A stretch of DNA of 64,000 nucleotides, from positions 1-64,000 of the forward strand of contig DATLYE010000023.1 of NCBI GenBank assembly GCA_035575135.1. Reading direction: 5' to 3'. Under the pieces are notes generated by a model. The model saw only the letters and a list, made by a program, of their open reading frames with translations, searched no databases and was not told the origin of the DNA. The DNA is from JANWXD01 sp035575135. GTDB lineage: Bacteria > Acidobacteriota > Terriglobia > Bryobacterales > Bryobacteraceae. Made by a program: the position numbers and the translations under genes. Of the stretch, positions 25,538 to 33,997 are shown in pieces (the stretch's first letter is position 1; each line of letters opens with the position of its first letter).

Positions 25538-26754
25538 GACAGCACGATCCGCTCGCGCCGTGCGTCCCACAGCGCGTACTTTCTCATTCGCCACGACCGG
25601 ACCCCCATCTCGCAGGCCACCACGCCGTAGTAGCCCAGTTCGCAGTCGCACTTGAGCGGTTCGTTCACCCGGATGGCACGCATCAGGTTCCGGTGGTGGA
25701 GCTCGATGTCCTCGCCACCCGTCTTCTGGTGCACCATCTCCTTCATCTCGCCGGCATACAGCCGCTGGGGCCGGATCACGAAACCCGTTCGCGTGAACTC
25801 CAGCGTGGCTTTATGGCCGCGCAGGACGTGATCTACCGGCGTGTCATTGGCCATCGAAGACACCAGCACGACCGTCGGCCCGCCCGGGTAGTCGAGCAGG
25901 ATATTGAAGGTGTCCGGCACCTCGGCCGGCGACTGCCGGAAATGCCATTTCCCTCCCGAGCCCACGCCGCGTTCCGGGAACTTGAGCCCCAGCGCCTTGA
26001 TGACGCGCGTCACGCGGTGGATGAACAGGTCGCTGGCAATGCCGCTCGAGTAATCCCAGTAGCGGCGCCAGTGGAAATAGCGCTCCGGATCCCAGGCCCG
26101 CTTCGGCGCCGGTCCGAGCCACGCGTTCCAGTCCAGATTGACCCCCGGCCGCGCGTCGGGATCCAGGGGCCCCGTCCAGAAATCGTTCCGGTAGTTGCGC
26201 GAGTAATCAATTTGCGCGAGCACCACGTCGCCCAGCGCCCCTTCGCGCACATAACGGTACGCCGTCTCGTAGGAATCGTCCGACATGCCTTGCACACCCA
26301 CCTGCATCTTCACGCCGCCGTTCCGGATCCGGGCCACGACCTTCTTGGCCTCCTCCGCGGTGTGCGTCATCGGTTTCTCGCAGTAGATGTGCTTGCCCGC
26401 CTCGGCGGCCTCCATCGTCATGCGGAAGTGCCAGTGCTCCGGCGTCGCGATGACGACATAATCGATTTCCTTGTTGTCCAGGACGCGGCGGTAGTCCCGG
26501 TACGGCACGGCGCCGGTGAGCCGGGCGGCAGCCTCCGCGCGCTTGTCGAAGACGTCGCACACCGCCCGGATCTCCACGTTGTCCGCCGCGCGCATCTTGA
26601 CGAGGGCGCGGACGTGGGCCATGCCCATTCCGCCACAGCCGATCACCGCAGCGCGGATGCGCTCGCCGGCCCCGGAGACTTGCGAATACGCCCGCGCACT
26701 CAGAACGGCGCCTCCGGCTGCGCGCGCAAGATCCCTCCGACTTACCAACGTCAT
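25534..26754 (-). CDS. Tat-exported Gfo/Idh/MocA family oxidoreductase
   Basis: The 406-residue product has a twin-arginine signal (SRRDLARAAGG) and then a Rossmann domain (AAVIGCGGMGMAHVRAL) with the family motif YCEKPMTHTAEE. The second domain resembles the glucose-fructose oxidoreductase fold. Such proteins oxidise or isomerise sugars or cyclitols with a tightly held NAD(P). Start is ATG 26754, 32 bases after the DUF6807 gene, and its end overlaps the amidohydrolase start. Substrate unknown. Confidence 0.92.
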   Translation of the reverse strand: MTLVSRRDLARAAGGAVLSARAYSQVSGAGERIRAAVIGCGGMGMAHVRALVKMRAADNVEIRAVCDVFDKRAEAAARLTGAVPYRDYRRVLDNKEIDYVVIATPEHWHFRMTMEAAEAGKHIYCEKPMTHTAEEAKKVVARIRNGGVKMQVGVQGMSDDSYETAYRYVREGALGDVVLAQIDYSRNYRNDFWTGPLDPDARPGVNLDWNAWLGPAPKRAWDPERYFHWRRYWDYSSGIASDLFIHRVTRVIKALGLKFPERGVGSGGKWHFRQSPAEVPDTFNILLDYPGGPTVVLVSSMANDTPVDHVLRGHKATLEFTRTGFVIRPQRLYAGEMKEMVHQKTGGEDIELHHRNLMRAIRVNEPLKCDCELGYYGVVACEMGVRSWRMRKYALWDARRERIVLS

Positions 26755-26786
26755 GCCGCCATTGTAGCGATCCGAAGCCGGGTGAG

Positions 26787-27692
26787 TCAGTTGGAAGTTG
26801 TTCCTGCGGACACCATCACGCGATAGCGCATCCGCAACGGCTTGCCCGGAACGAGGGTGTGCATTTCCAGGCCGGGGTAATTCACCCCGAGAAAACCGTA
26901 ATGGCGGAGGCACCAGCCGTTCGGGTAACCCGGATTCTGCGGATCAATCTCGATCCGCAGTGTCGCGGGCCGCCCCTCATAGAGGGCTTCCAGCTGCGCC
27001 CAACGGTGGCGGGCCATGTCCGTATCCCGCGTCTCCACTCCGCCGTCGGTCACAATCCGCGTTCCCGTCCGCGGTGCGAAGCGTACCGAGAAGCCGCCGT
27101 ATCCCTTGCGGTCCGGCTGCTCGCCGGCGATCTCCACCGGCTCCCGGACCGCCTCAAAGGCGAGTGCGAACTCGACCTCGCGAGCCGGACCCGCGGTGCG
27201 GTGGACGATGATTTCCACTTCCTCGCGGACCACCTGTCGGTCCTCCACAAACCAGCCGTTCTCCACTGCGAGCCGCGCCGTCTCCGCTCCTGCCTCCCGT
27301 GCCTTCCAGCGCACAAACTTCTGGTGAATCCCCCGGATGGTCCAGAGGTCGTACGTGCGGCCCCCGACGCGCACTACGGGCCAGCTCCAGAAGACGCCGC
27401 GGTGATGATAGTGGTCGCGCGGAAAATCATCCGTAACCACCGTGCCGTCGGGCGCCCACAGCGGATGCACGTAGCTCGACCGCCGCCGGCTCTCCGGCAC
27501 GCCCTCTTTGAGGACCATGCCGTAGTTGTACGCGAGGACCGGCTTACCGTCCTCGGTGATCTCCACCCGTTCGGCCGTTTCCCGAAATGAAAACGGGCTC
27601 GCCGCAACCAGCACCGCCGCCGGAAGCAACGTAGCCGCGCACAGCAGGAAGACTCGCCGCCGTCTTTCGCGTGCAGGTGTTGTCGAGTTCAC
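26787..27692 (-). CDS. DUF6807 (PmoA-like) family secreted protein
   Basis: The 301-residue product carries an N-terminal signal segment (RRRVFLLCAATLLPAAVLVAA) and matches the DUF6807 family, often misnamed methane oxygenase PmoA. Hallmarks are KPVLAYNYGM, SSYVHPLWAPDG, DHYHHRGVFWSW and GFLGVNYPG. Function is unknown; family members often sit beside Gfo/Idh/MocA oxidoreductases, as here. The GTG start at 27692 is only four bases after the stop of the TonB receptor gene. Confidence 0.85.
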   Translation of the reverse strand: MNSTTPARERRRRVFLLCAATLLPAAVLVAASPFSFRETAERVEITEDGKPVLAYNYGMVLKEGVPESRRRSSYVHPLWAPDGTVVTDDFPRDHYHHRGVFWSWPVVRVGGRTYDLWTIRGIHQKFVRWKAREAGAETARLAVENGWFVEDRQVVREEVEIIVHRTAGPAREVEFALAFEAVREPVEIAGEQPDRKGYGGFSVRFAPRTGTRIVTDGGVETRDTDMARHRWAQLEALYEGRPATLRIEIDPQNPGYPNGWCLRHYGFLGVNYPGLEMHTLVPGKPLRMRYRVMVSAGTTSN

Positions 27693-27696
27693 GTTG

Positions 27697-30600
27697 TCAG
27701 AAATACAGCTTCGCTCCCAGTTGAACTTTGCGCGACGTGCTCACCACGCTGTCCCGCACGCGCCCGAAGATCGTGGACGTCACGGTTGCGGTCGGGAAGC
27801 CGAACGACGGCGTGTTGGTCAGGTTGGTGAAGTCACCCCGCAGTTCGAGATAAAAACCCTCGCGCCCGAGCCCGACGCGCTTGAGCACTGCCAGGTCCAT
27901 GTTGAACGAACCCGGACCCTCCAGGAAGTTGCGGCCCGTGTTGCCCATCTGTCCCGGAGCCGGGATCGAAAAGCGCGCACGCTCCCCTTCGTTCAGGTAC
28001 CACTTCAAGCCCGAAGCCGGGTCGTCGAACAGGCGTCCCATGTCGCGAGTGCACCCGCTGCAATCGGCCGGCGACTGGTTGACGCTGCCGAACGTGTTCG
28101 CCCCCGAGTAAACCGTGAACGGCCTGCCGCTCATCAGCCGCAGGAAGCCGGTCACCTGCCACCCTCCCAAAACCTTGTCCGCCGCAGAAGGCCAGCCTGA
28201 GCCCCACTTGCGGCCGCGCCCGAACGGCAGTTCCCACACCCAGTTGGATTGGACCACGTGCGTGCGGTCAAAATCCGAGCGCGCGTAATTCAGCCTGCGG
28301 TTGTAGATATCGAAGGGCGTCGAAGACGCCGACTGCGCGTTGGCCGTCGAAACCACCGTGAACGCAGGATCGAAGGAGCGCGTGTCGAGCGACTTCGCCC
28401 AGGTATAGCTGGCCTGATAACTGAGGCCGCCCGTCAGCCGGCGCTCCACCTGAATCTCCAGGGCGTGGTAGGTCGAAAAGTCATTCGAGTCAATCACGCG
28501 CATCCCGTTGCTGAACTGCGGGAACGGGATGAAGAAAAACGGCCCCATGCCGGAAAGATCGGTCACGGAGCGCGGCGGCGTCCCTTGCAGTCGGGTGGCG
28601 ATGGAAGCCGCCAGGCCCGCGACCGAGTTCAGCTGCAGGGTCGAAGCGAACAGGCGCCGCACCATCTGCGATCCCGTCTCTCCCGCCCGCCGCCGTGAGT
28701 CTGCCACGAGCAGCTGGTTCATCAACTCCGATTCCCCGCCTGCCTTGACGACGTTGAACGCCTGGAGAAACCCGTTCCGGAAAATCTCCGCCTGGTTGGC
28801 GTCGTAAGCACCGAACAGATGGTAAGCCCGCCGTCCGATGTAGCTGATCTCCAGCACGGTGTGCGGCGCGATCTCGCGCTGAAGCGACAGACTCCACATG
28901 TGCGTGGTCGGCATCTTGAATTGAGGATCCACCACCGTGATGACGTTGTTGGAGAACGCCGGCGGTTGCGCCAGTTCGCTCGGCTTGACGGCGGGCGGCG
29001 CAAGCCGCGGCAGATTGGCCAGGCGCCCGCCCGCTTGCCCGAAGCTCGTGTCGTTGACCCCCTGCGTCTGGCCCGGCAGGGTCTGGAACACGGCGGAGGA
29101 GAGCACGAAGGTGTTCAGCCGGTCATAGGCGATGCGGTAATTGGCGCGGATGGAGGTCTTCCCCGTGCCCAGGGGATCCCAGGCCAGTCCCACCGTGGGG
29201 CCGAAATTGTCCAGGGAGTCCTCGAACAGACCGCCCCGCACCCACCGGAGTGTGTTGGTCGGCCGGGCGCCCGCCTGCACCAGCTGATCCGGTCGCGTGA
29301 TCCGGTCCTCCGGATTTCGCGGCGACAGCTTCATCTCCCAGCGCAGGCCCAGATCCACCGTGAGGTTCCGCCGCAGCTTCCAGGTGTCGTGAATGTAGAA
29401 GTCGTACTCCGGATAGCGCGCGTCGAAATTGTAGAGACCTTCGACGAACTGGTCCCCTTTCGACGGGAACCCGCGCGTAATATTGCCCACACGGCCCAGC
29501 AGGAAGTTGATGTGAGATTGAAACGCCGGCCGGTCGAAGGTCACGTTCAGGTCGGGCGGCAGCCCGAACGTGGCCGGGTCCACCGTGTTGACGGCCGTGG
29601 AAAAATTCACGGCCTGGGTGGCGTTGGCGCCGGCGATCGAGCCGCGCACGTCCAGATGTTTCTGGAACCGCAGGTTGGTCCCCAGCTTGAGTGCGTGCGA
29701 GCCCCGGAACCACGAAAAGTTCTCCACGAACTGCCAGGTGTGCAGCTGCCGCTTGTTGCCGAAGCTGTATTCGGCCACGACCGCCACCGGAGCCACCAGC
29801 GTGACCTTGCTCAGGTCCGCCGTGGGGATCTGGAAATCAAACGTGAACCGGTTGAAGCCGAACACCATCTCATTGGTGATGTCCGGCCGCGGGTTCCAGC
29901 GCCAGTTCACGGCCAGATTGCGCGGGGAGCGCCGCGTGTCGACCACGCAAGGGGCGCCCGGGAACGTGGCCAGCCCGCCATTGACGCTGTCGCAAAGCGT
30001 ATCCTGCTGGCCCCAGGCCATCCGCGCGTAGAACATGGTGCGCTCGTTGAGGATGTGGTCCACTTTGACGACCGCGTCGTATTGCCTCTCCTTTTCCGGC
30101 GCCGTGAAGGTGAACAGGGCGGTGTTCAGGCCGTCGCCGCCCGTGAAGTTGTTCGGCAACGGCTGCTGATTCACCAGCGCCTGAATCGTCTGGTCCAGAC
30201 CGAGCCGCTGCGGATCGCTCGCCGCCACGTTGTAGGTTCCGATCGGAACCCCGGGCAGCACGTTGCCTGCGGCGTCTACGGACGCCCCCGCCACGCCTGC
30301 GGGCTGGTTCCGCCCGCCCTTGACATATCGGAGAACGCCGCGACGCGCCTCGGCGGTGTACACGGTTCGGTTCACCACCTGCGTCTGTAAGGCACGCAGC
30401 CACTGGAGATTCGTGAAGAAGAACGTTTTGTTGCGCACGATGGGGCCGCCCAGGCTCCCGCCCCAGATGTGCTGCACAAACTGTCGCTTGCCGACCCGGT
30501 TAAGGTTGTTCTCCCATTCGTTGGCGTTCAGCCGCGGCGTGCGGTAGAACCAGAAGCCGCTGCCGTGCAATTCGTTGGATCCCGATCGCGTCACCATGCT

Positions 30601-31293
30601 CACCTGGCCGCCGCTGTTGCGCCCGTAGTCCGCGGTGAAACTCGAAGTCAGCACGCGGAACTCCGCCAGGGAATCCGGATTGGTGCGCAGCGGGGAAAAG
30701 TTGGAGCCCCCGGCGCTCGTCTCGTTGATGTCAATGCCGTCGAGCGTAAAGTTCCAGGCCCGGTCGCGCGCGCCGTGCACATGCACTCCTCCGCCGGTGT
30801 TGGCCCCGGAGACCACTCCCGGCTGGAGCAGCACCAGTGTCAGCGGATTCCGGCCCCGCGCCCCCACGATCGGCAGGTCGCGGATCATCTGCTCGGTGAA
30901 CAGGTTTCCGATATTGCCTGAAGTCGAGGTCTGTACCAGCTCAAAGGCCGCGCTGACTTCGATCTGCTCGGTGACGGCTCCGACTTCGAGGGTCACGTTG
31001 ACCGTCGCCGGCTGCCCGATGCTCACCGGCGTTCCGCGTGCCAGAAATTTCTTGAAGCCCGGCGCCTCGACCTCGATCGTGTACCGGCCGGGCTGGACCG
31101 CCTCGAAAACATACGTCCCTGACTCGGACGTTTTCGTTGCAAAGGAAACCTGCGTGCCCTCGTTGACCAGCCGGACGGTCGCCCCCGGCACCGCGGCGCC
31201 GCTCGGATCCTGCACGACCCCGAGCACGCGCGATGTAGTCCCCTGAGCGAACAGGCCCGCTGCAGCCAGCAGCATCATGGCTACGCATCGCAT
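27697..31293 (-). CDS. Oar-like TonB-dependent receptor
   Basis: The 1,198-residue product has a signal peptide (MRCVAMMLLAAAGLFAQ), a carboxypeptidase-regulatory-like domain (RVLGVVQDPSGAAVPGATVR), a plug (DRAWNFTLDGIDINETSAGG; GQVSMVTRSGSNELHGSGFW) and a long barrel ending KVQLGAKLYF. ATG 31293 follows GGGGAGGTG. It is the first gene of an operon with DUF6807, oxidoreductase and amidohydrolase genes, which suggests the ligand is their substrate or precursor. Ligand unknown. Confidence 0.92.
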   Translation of the reverse strand: MRCVAMMLLAAAGLFAQGTTSRVLGVVQDPSGAAVPGATVRLVNEGTQVSFATKTSESGTYVFEAVQPGRYTIEVEAPGFKKFLARGTPVSIGQPATVNVTLEVGAVTEQIEVSAAFELVQTSTSGNIGNLFTEQMIRDLPIVGARGRNPLTLVLLQPGVVSGANTGGGVHVHGARDRAWNFTLDGIDINETSAGGSNFSPLRTNPDSLAEFRVLTSSFTADYGRNSGGQVSMVTRSGSNELHGSGFWFYRTPRLNANEWENNLNRVGKRQFVQHIWGGSLGGPIVRNKTFFFTNLQWLRALQTQVVNRTVYTAEARRGVLRYVKGGRNQPAGVAGASVDAAGNVLPGVPIGTYNVAASDPQRLGLDQTIQALVNQQPLPNNFTGGDGLNTALFTFTAPEKERQYDAVVKVDHILNERTMFYARMAWGQQDTLCDSVNGGLATFPGAPCVVDTRRSPRNLAVNWRWNPRPDITNEMVFGFNRFTFDFQIPTADLSKVTLVAPVAVVAEYSFGNKRQLHTWQFVENFSWFRGSHALKLGTNLRFQKHLDVRGSIAGANATQAVNFSTAVNTVDPATFGLPPDLNVTFDRPAFQSHINFLLGRVGNITRGFPSKGDQFVEGLYNFDARYPEYDFYIHDTWKLRRNLTVDLGLRWEMKLSPRNPEDRITRPDQLVQAGARPTNTLRWVRGGLFEDSLDNFGPTVGLAWDPLGTGKTSIRANYRIAYDRLNTFVLSSAVFQTLPGQTQGVNDTSFGQAGGRLANLPRLAPPAVKPSELAQPPAFSNNVITVVDPQFKMPTTHMWSLSLQREIAPHTVLEISYIGRRAYHLFGAYDANQAEIFRNGFLQAFNVVKAGGESELMNQLLVADSRRRAGETGSQMVRRLFASTLQLNSVAGLAASIATRLQGTPPRSVTDLSGMGPFFFIPFPQFSNGMRVIDSNDFSTYHALEIQVERRLTGGLSYQASYTWAKSLDTRSFDPAFTVVSTANAQSASSTPFDIYNRRLNYARSDFDRTHVVQSNWVWELPFGRGRKWGSGWPSAADKVLGGWQVTGFLRLMSGRPFTVYSGANTFGSVNQSPADCSGCTRDMGRLFDDPASGLKWYLNEGERARFSIPAPGQMGNTGRNFLEGPGSFNMDLAVLKRVGLGREGFYLELRGDFTNLTNTPSFGFPTATVTSTIFGRVRDSVVSTSRKVQLGAKLYF

Positions 31294-31344
31294 ACGCCCA
31301 CCTCCCCGACGCCACGGCTTTTGCCCGCGCCGCAGCCTCCCCGA

Positions 31345-31373
31345 AATATACCTCCACTCTCCGGCTGCGGCAA
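31345..31373 (-). promoter_or_regulatory. Promoter of the receptor-DUF6807-oxidoreductase-amidohydrolase operon
   Basis: On the - strand TTGCCG (31373-31368) is followed after 17 bases by TATATT (31350-31345), about 50 bases before the receptor start. Confidence 0.65.
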
Positions 31374-31459
31374 CTCCGCGCGCGGGGCCGAGTGACGCCT
31401 GCGCATTGTTTCCGCCGCCTCAGAAAGCCAGGGCTGCTGCGTGCTCGAACGGGTCCAGC

Positions 31460-32620
31460 CTAAGTGAGCCCCGCCCGCACCTTCTGCTCGTCCACCTCGA
31501 CGCCCAGGCCGGGGCCGAGCGGCACCTCGATCGTCCCCTCCCTGACCACCAGCGGCTGCTTCAGGCAGCTCCCCCGCAGGAACTGCGGGCCGTTGAGCGC
31601 CGCCGGGAACTTGAGCTGGTAGGCGGCATAGAGCTGAAGCGAAGCCGCCAGCGATAGGTCGGGATCCGTCAGGCCGCTGCCCAAAAACAGCAGCCCCGCA
31701 TCCAGCAGAATCTCAATCTGGCGCCGCGCGTCCCACAGGCCGGCCGTGCGCGCGGGCTTCATGGCCACGCCGTCCAGCAAGCCCAGCTTGATGAACTCCA
31801 CCAGCTCCGCCGAGGAGACCACGCCTTCATCCATCAAGATCGGCAGCGCCCCTTGCTTGCGCAGCTCACGGTAGCCGGTCAGGCGGTTGGCCGGCAGCGG
31901 CTGCTCCAGGACATTCACGCCCGCATCGGCGAGTTTGGGGATGACCTGGAGCGCCGTAGCCAGATCGTAACCACCGTTGGCATCCGCCCACAGAAAGGCC
32001 TCCGGCGCCAGCTTCCTGACGCGGCGGCACAGTTCCAGATCGTAGTTCGGGTCCGGCGCCACTTTTACGTTAAAGTGCCGGTAGCCCCGCGCGCGGCCCT
32101 CTTCGACGAGCCGCTCGGTCTCATCGAGCGCCGCCGGATTCACCGTCCAGCTCAGCGTGATGCGTTCGAGCGGTTTGCGTCCCCAGCGCTCGGGAAGACT
32201 CTCGCCGTGCAGTCTGCCCGCCAGATCGTGCAGCGCCAGATCAATCCCCGCTTTGGCGATGGGCATCCCTGTTGAAAACGACGGCGCAATCGCCCGGTTC
32301 ATGCGGGCATGCGCCCCCGCAACATCCAGTGGATCGTGTCCGACGAGCGCGGGTCCGAGGTATCTTTCAATCGCCGACAACACCGATTCCGGCGTTTCGT
32401 AACTCCAGGTCGGTATCGGCACGCTCTGGCCCCAGCCGACCGCGCCGTCATCGCAAGTAATTTTGACGAAGACCGAAGGCCGCTCCGGCTTGGTGAAGAA
32501 TTTGAAATGGGCCGCCACCGGGTAATTGACGGGGAAAGCCTCCACCCGGACGATCCGGCGTCCCGCGGCACGCGCCAGCCCCGCCGTGCCGGTCAGTTCC
32601 AGGAACCTGCGCCGCGTCAT
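31460..32620 (-). CDS. Tat-exported enolase-superfamily enzyme (muconate-lactonizing type)
   Basis: The 386-residue product has a twin-arginine start (MTRRRFLELTGTAGLARAAG). The enolase-superfamily residues fit the muconate-lactonizing/dipeptide-epimerase group: K186 (HFNVKVAP), D213 (WADANGG), E239 (VLEQPLP), D264 (LMDEGV) and K288 (AMKPART). It follows rsmE by 13 bases on the same strand, so they may share a transcript. Substrate unknown. Export of an enolase-superfamily enzyme is uncommon. Confidence 0.85.
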   Translation of the reverse strand: MTRRRFLELTGTAGLARAAGRRIVRVEAFPVNYPVAAHFKFFTKPERPSVFVKITCDDGAVGWGQSVPIPTWSYETPESVLSAIERYLGPALVGHDPLDVAGAHARMNRAIAPSFSTGMPIAKAGIDLALHDLAGRLHGESLPERWGRKPLERITLSWTVNPAALDETERLVEEGRARGYRHFNVKVAPDPNYDLELCRRVRKLAPEAFLWADANGGYDLATALQVIPKLADAGVNVLEQPLPANRLTGYRELRKQGALPILMDEGVVSSAELVEFIKLGLLDGVAMKPARTAGLWDARRQIEILLDAGLLFLGSGLTDPDLSLAASLQLYAAYQLKFPAALNGPQFLRGSCLKQPLVVREGTIEVPLGPGLGVEVDEQKVRAGLT

Positions 32621-32633
32621 CGAATGCCCTATT

Positions 32634-33377
32634 CTACCTGAGCCGGCATGCCGCGGCCCATGCATTGGCCAGGATGGCGAGCGCCGCGATGGCTGCCGTC
32701 TCCGCCCGCAGCACCAGCGGCCCGAGCGAAACCCCCTGCCAGCCCGCCTCGCGGCTCGCCCTACGCTCCGTCTCCGTCCAGCCCCCCTCCGGTCCCACCA
32801 GCAACGCCACGATGTCGGCCGGGGCGCGCGTCCCGGGCTCGGGCAGCACGGCCAGCAGCGGGGGCGCGCCGGGGGTTTCATCCAGCAGATAGCGGAACCT
32901 TGCTTCCCAGACCAGCGCTTCCTCGAGCGGCCGCGGCCCATAAACCGCCGGCTTGCGCAGACGCCGGGCCTGCTGGCTGCTCTCGAGCACAATCCGCCGC
33001 CACCGCTCCAGGCGTTTTTCCGCGGCCCGCTCGAGGCCCTTTTCGCTGCGCTCGGTTCGGACCGGAATCACGGACTCCACGCCCAGCTCCGTGGCCTTTT
33101 CGAGCATCCACTCGAAGCGGTCGAACTTCACCAGCGCCGCCAGCAGAACCGTGCGCACGGGAAGCGGCGCCTCCTCCAGCCGCTCCACGACGCGGAAGCG
33201 AACCCGGGCGGGCCCGAAGTCGGCGATCTCCGCAAGGTAGGCGTTCTGATTGTCGGAAATCTCATAGCGCTGGCCCCGCTCGGCCCGCAGCACGCAGCGG
33301 AGGTGCTCGGCCGCCTGCCCGCGCAGCTCCGCCCAGCCGTTCCGTACGTCTTCCACGAAGAAACGCCGCCTCGCCAT
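32634..33377 (-). CDS. rsmE: 16S rRNA (uracil-1498-N3)-methyltransferase RsmE
   Basis: RsmE methylates U1498 of 16S rRNA. The 247-residue product has the PUA-like N domain (MARRRFFVED), then the SPOUT domain with KFDRFEWMLEKATELGV, RIVLESSQQARRLRKP, LLVGPEGGWTETE and SLGPLVLRAETAAIAAL. The ATG at 33377 gives the family N terminus; an in-frame TTG six bases upstream is less likely. Only 20 bases separate it from the divergent ruvA. Confidence 0.95.
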   Translation of the reverse strand: MARRRFFVEDVRNGWAELRGQAAEHLRCVLRAERGQRYEISDNQNAYLAEIADFGPARVRFRVVERLEEAPLPVRTVLLAALVKFDRFEWMLEKATELGVESVIPVRTERSEKGLERAAEKRLERWRRIVLESSQQARRLRKPAVYGPRPLEEALVWEARFRYLLDETPGAPPLLAVLPEPGTRAPADIVALLVGPEGGWTETERRASREAGWQGVSLGPLVLRAETAAIAALAILANAWAAACRLR

Positions 33378-33397
33378 GTACAATAACTACGCCCACT

Positions 33398-33997
33398 ATG
33401 ATCGCATCGCTGCGCGGAACCCTGCTCGAAAAGCATCCCAACCAAGTCATTGTGGAAACCGGCGGAGTGGGCTATGACGTCACCATTCCGGTTTCGACGT
33501 ATTCGGCTCTTCCGGCCCCCGGATCGCAAGTCCAGCTGCGCATCCACACGCACGTCCGGGAAAACGAAATCGCCCTGTACGGCTTCCTGTCGGTCGAAGA
33601 GAAAGCGCTGTTCGAGAGGCTGATCGCGGTGAGCGGCATCGGGCCCCGGCTGGCGGTCACGGTGCTCTCGGGACTTCCCACCGCGGAGCTCATCGCGGCG
33701 ATTCGAAGCGGACAGGTCGAACACTTGGTGCGCATTCCCGGTGTGGGGAAAAAAACGGCCGAACGGATCGTGCTCGAACTCAAGGACAAGCTGGACTGGC
33801 CGGGGTCGCGAGCAGAACTGCCTCCTCCGGCCGCGGCCGCTGCCTTCACCGCTCTCGATCAGGACGTGCTTTCTGCGCTGGTCAATCTGGGCTGTACCCG
33901 GGCGGCGGCCGAAGCTGCGGTGCGTAAAGCCAAGGCCGCCGGGACTCCCGCCGACTTTGAGCCCCTCTTCCGCAAGGCGCTGGAGTTGCTGCGCTAG
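33398..33997 (+). CDS. ruvA: Holliday junction branch migration protein RuvA
   Basis: RuvA binds Holliday junctions and loads the RuvB motor. The 199-residue product has the OB domain (MIASLRGTLLEKHPNQVIVE), the helix-hairpin-helix repeats (AVSGIGPRLAVTVL; RIPGVGKKTAERIVLELKDK) and the C-terminal RuvB-binding domain. ruvB and ruvC are not next to it. TACAAT at 33379-33384 could be its -10 box. Its stop codon shares the bases CTAG (33994-33997) with the stop of the convergent gene. Confidence 0.96.
   Translation: MIASLRGTLLEKHPNQVIVETGGVGYDVTIPVSTYSALPAPGSQVQLRIHTHVRENEIALYGFLSVEEKALFERLIAVSGIGPRLAVTVLSGLPTAELIAAIRSGQVEHLVRIPGVGKKTAERIVLELKDKLDWPGSRAELPPPAAAAAFTALDQDVLSALVNLGCTRAAAEAAVRKAKAAGTPADFEPLFRKALELLR

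Noticed and set aside
29944..29951. Single half-site (ACGCAAGG) resembling the ROK palindrome
   Set aside because: Only one arm, inside the coding region of the receptor gene; no inverted partner.
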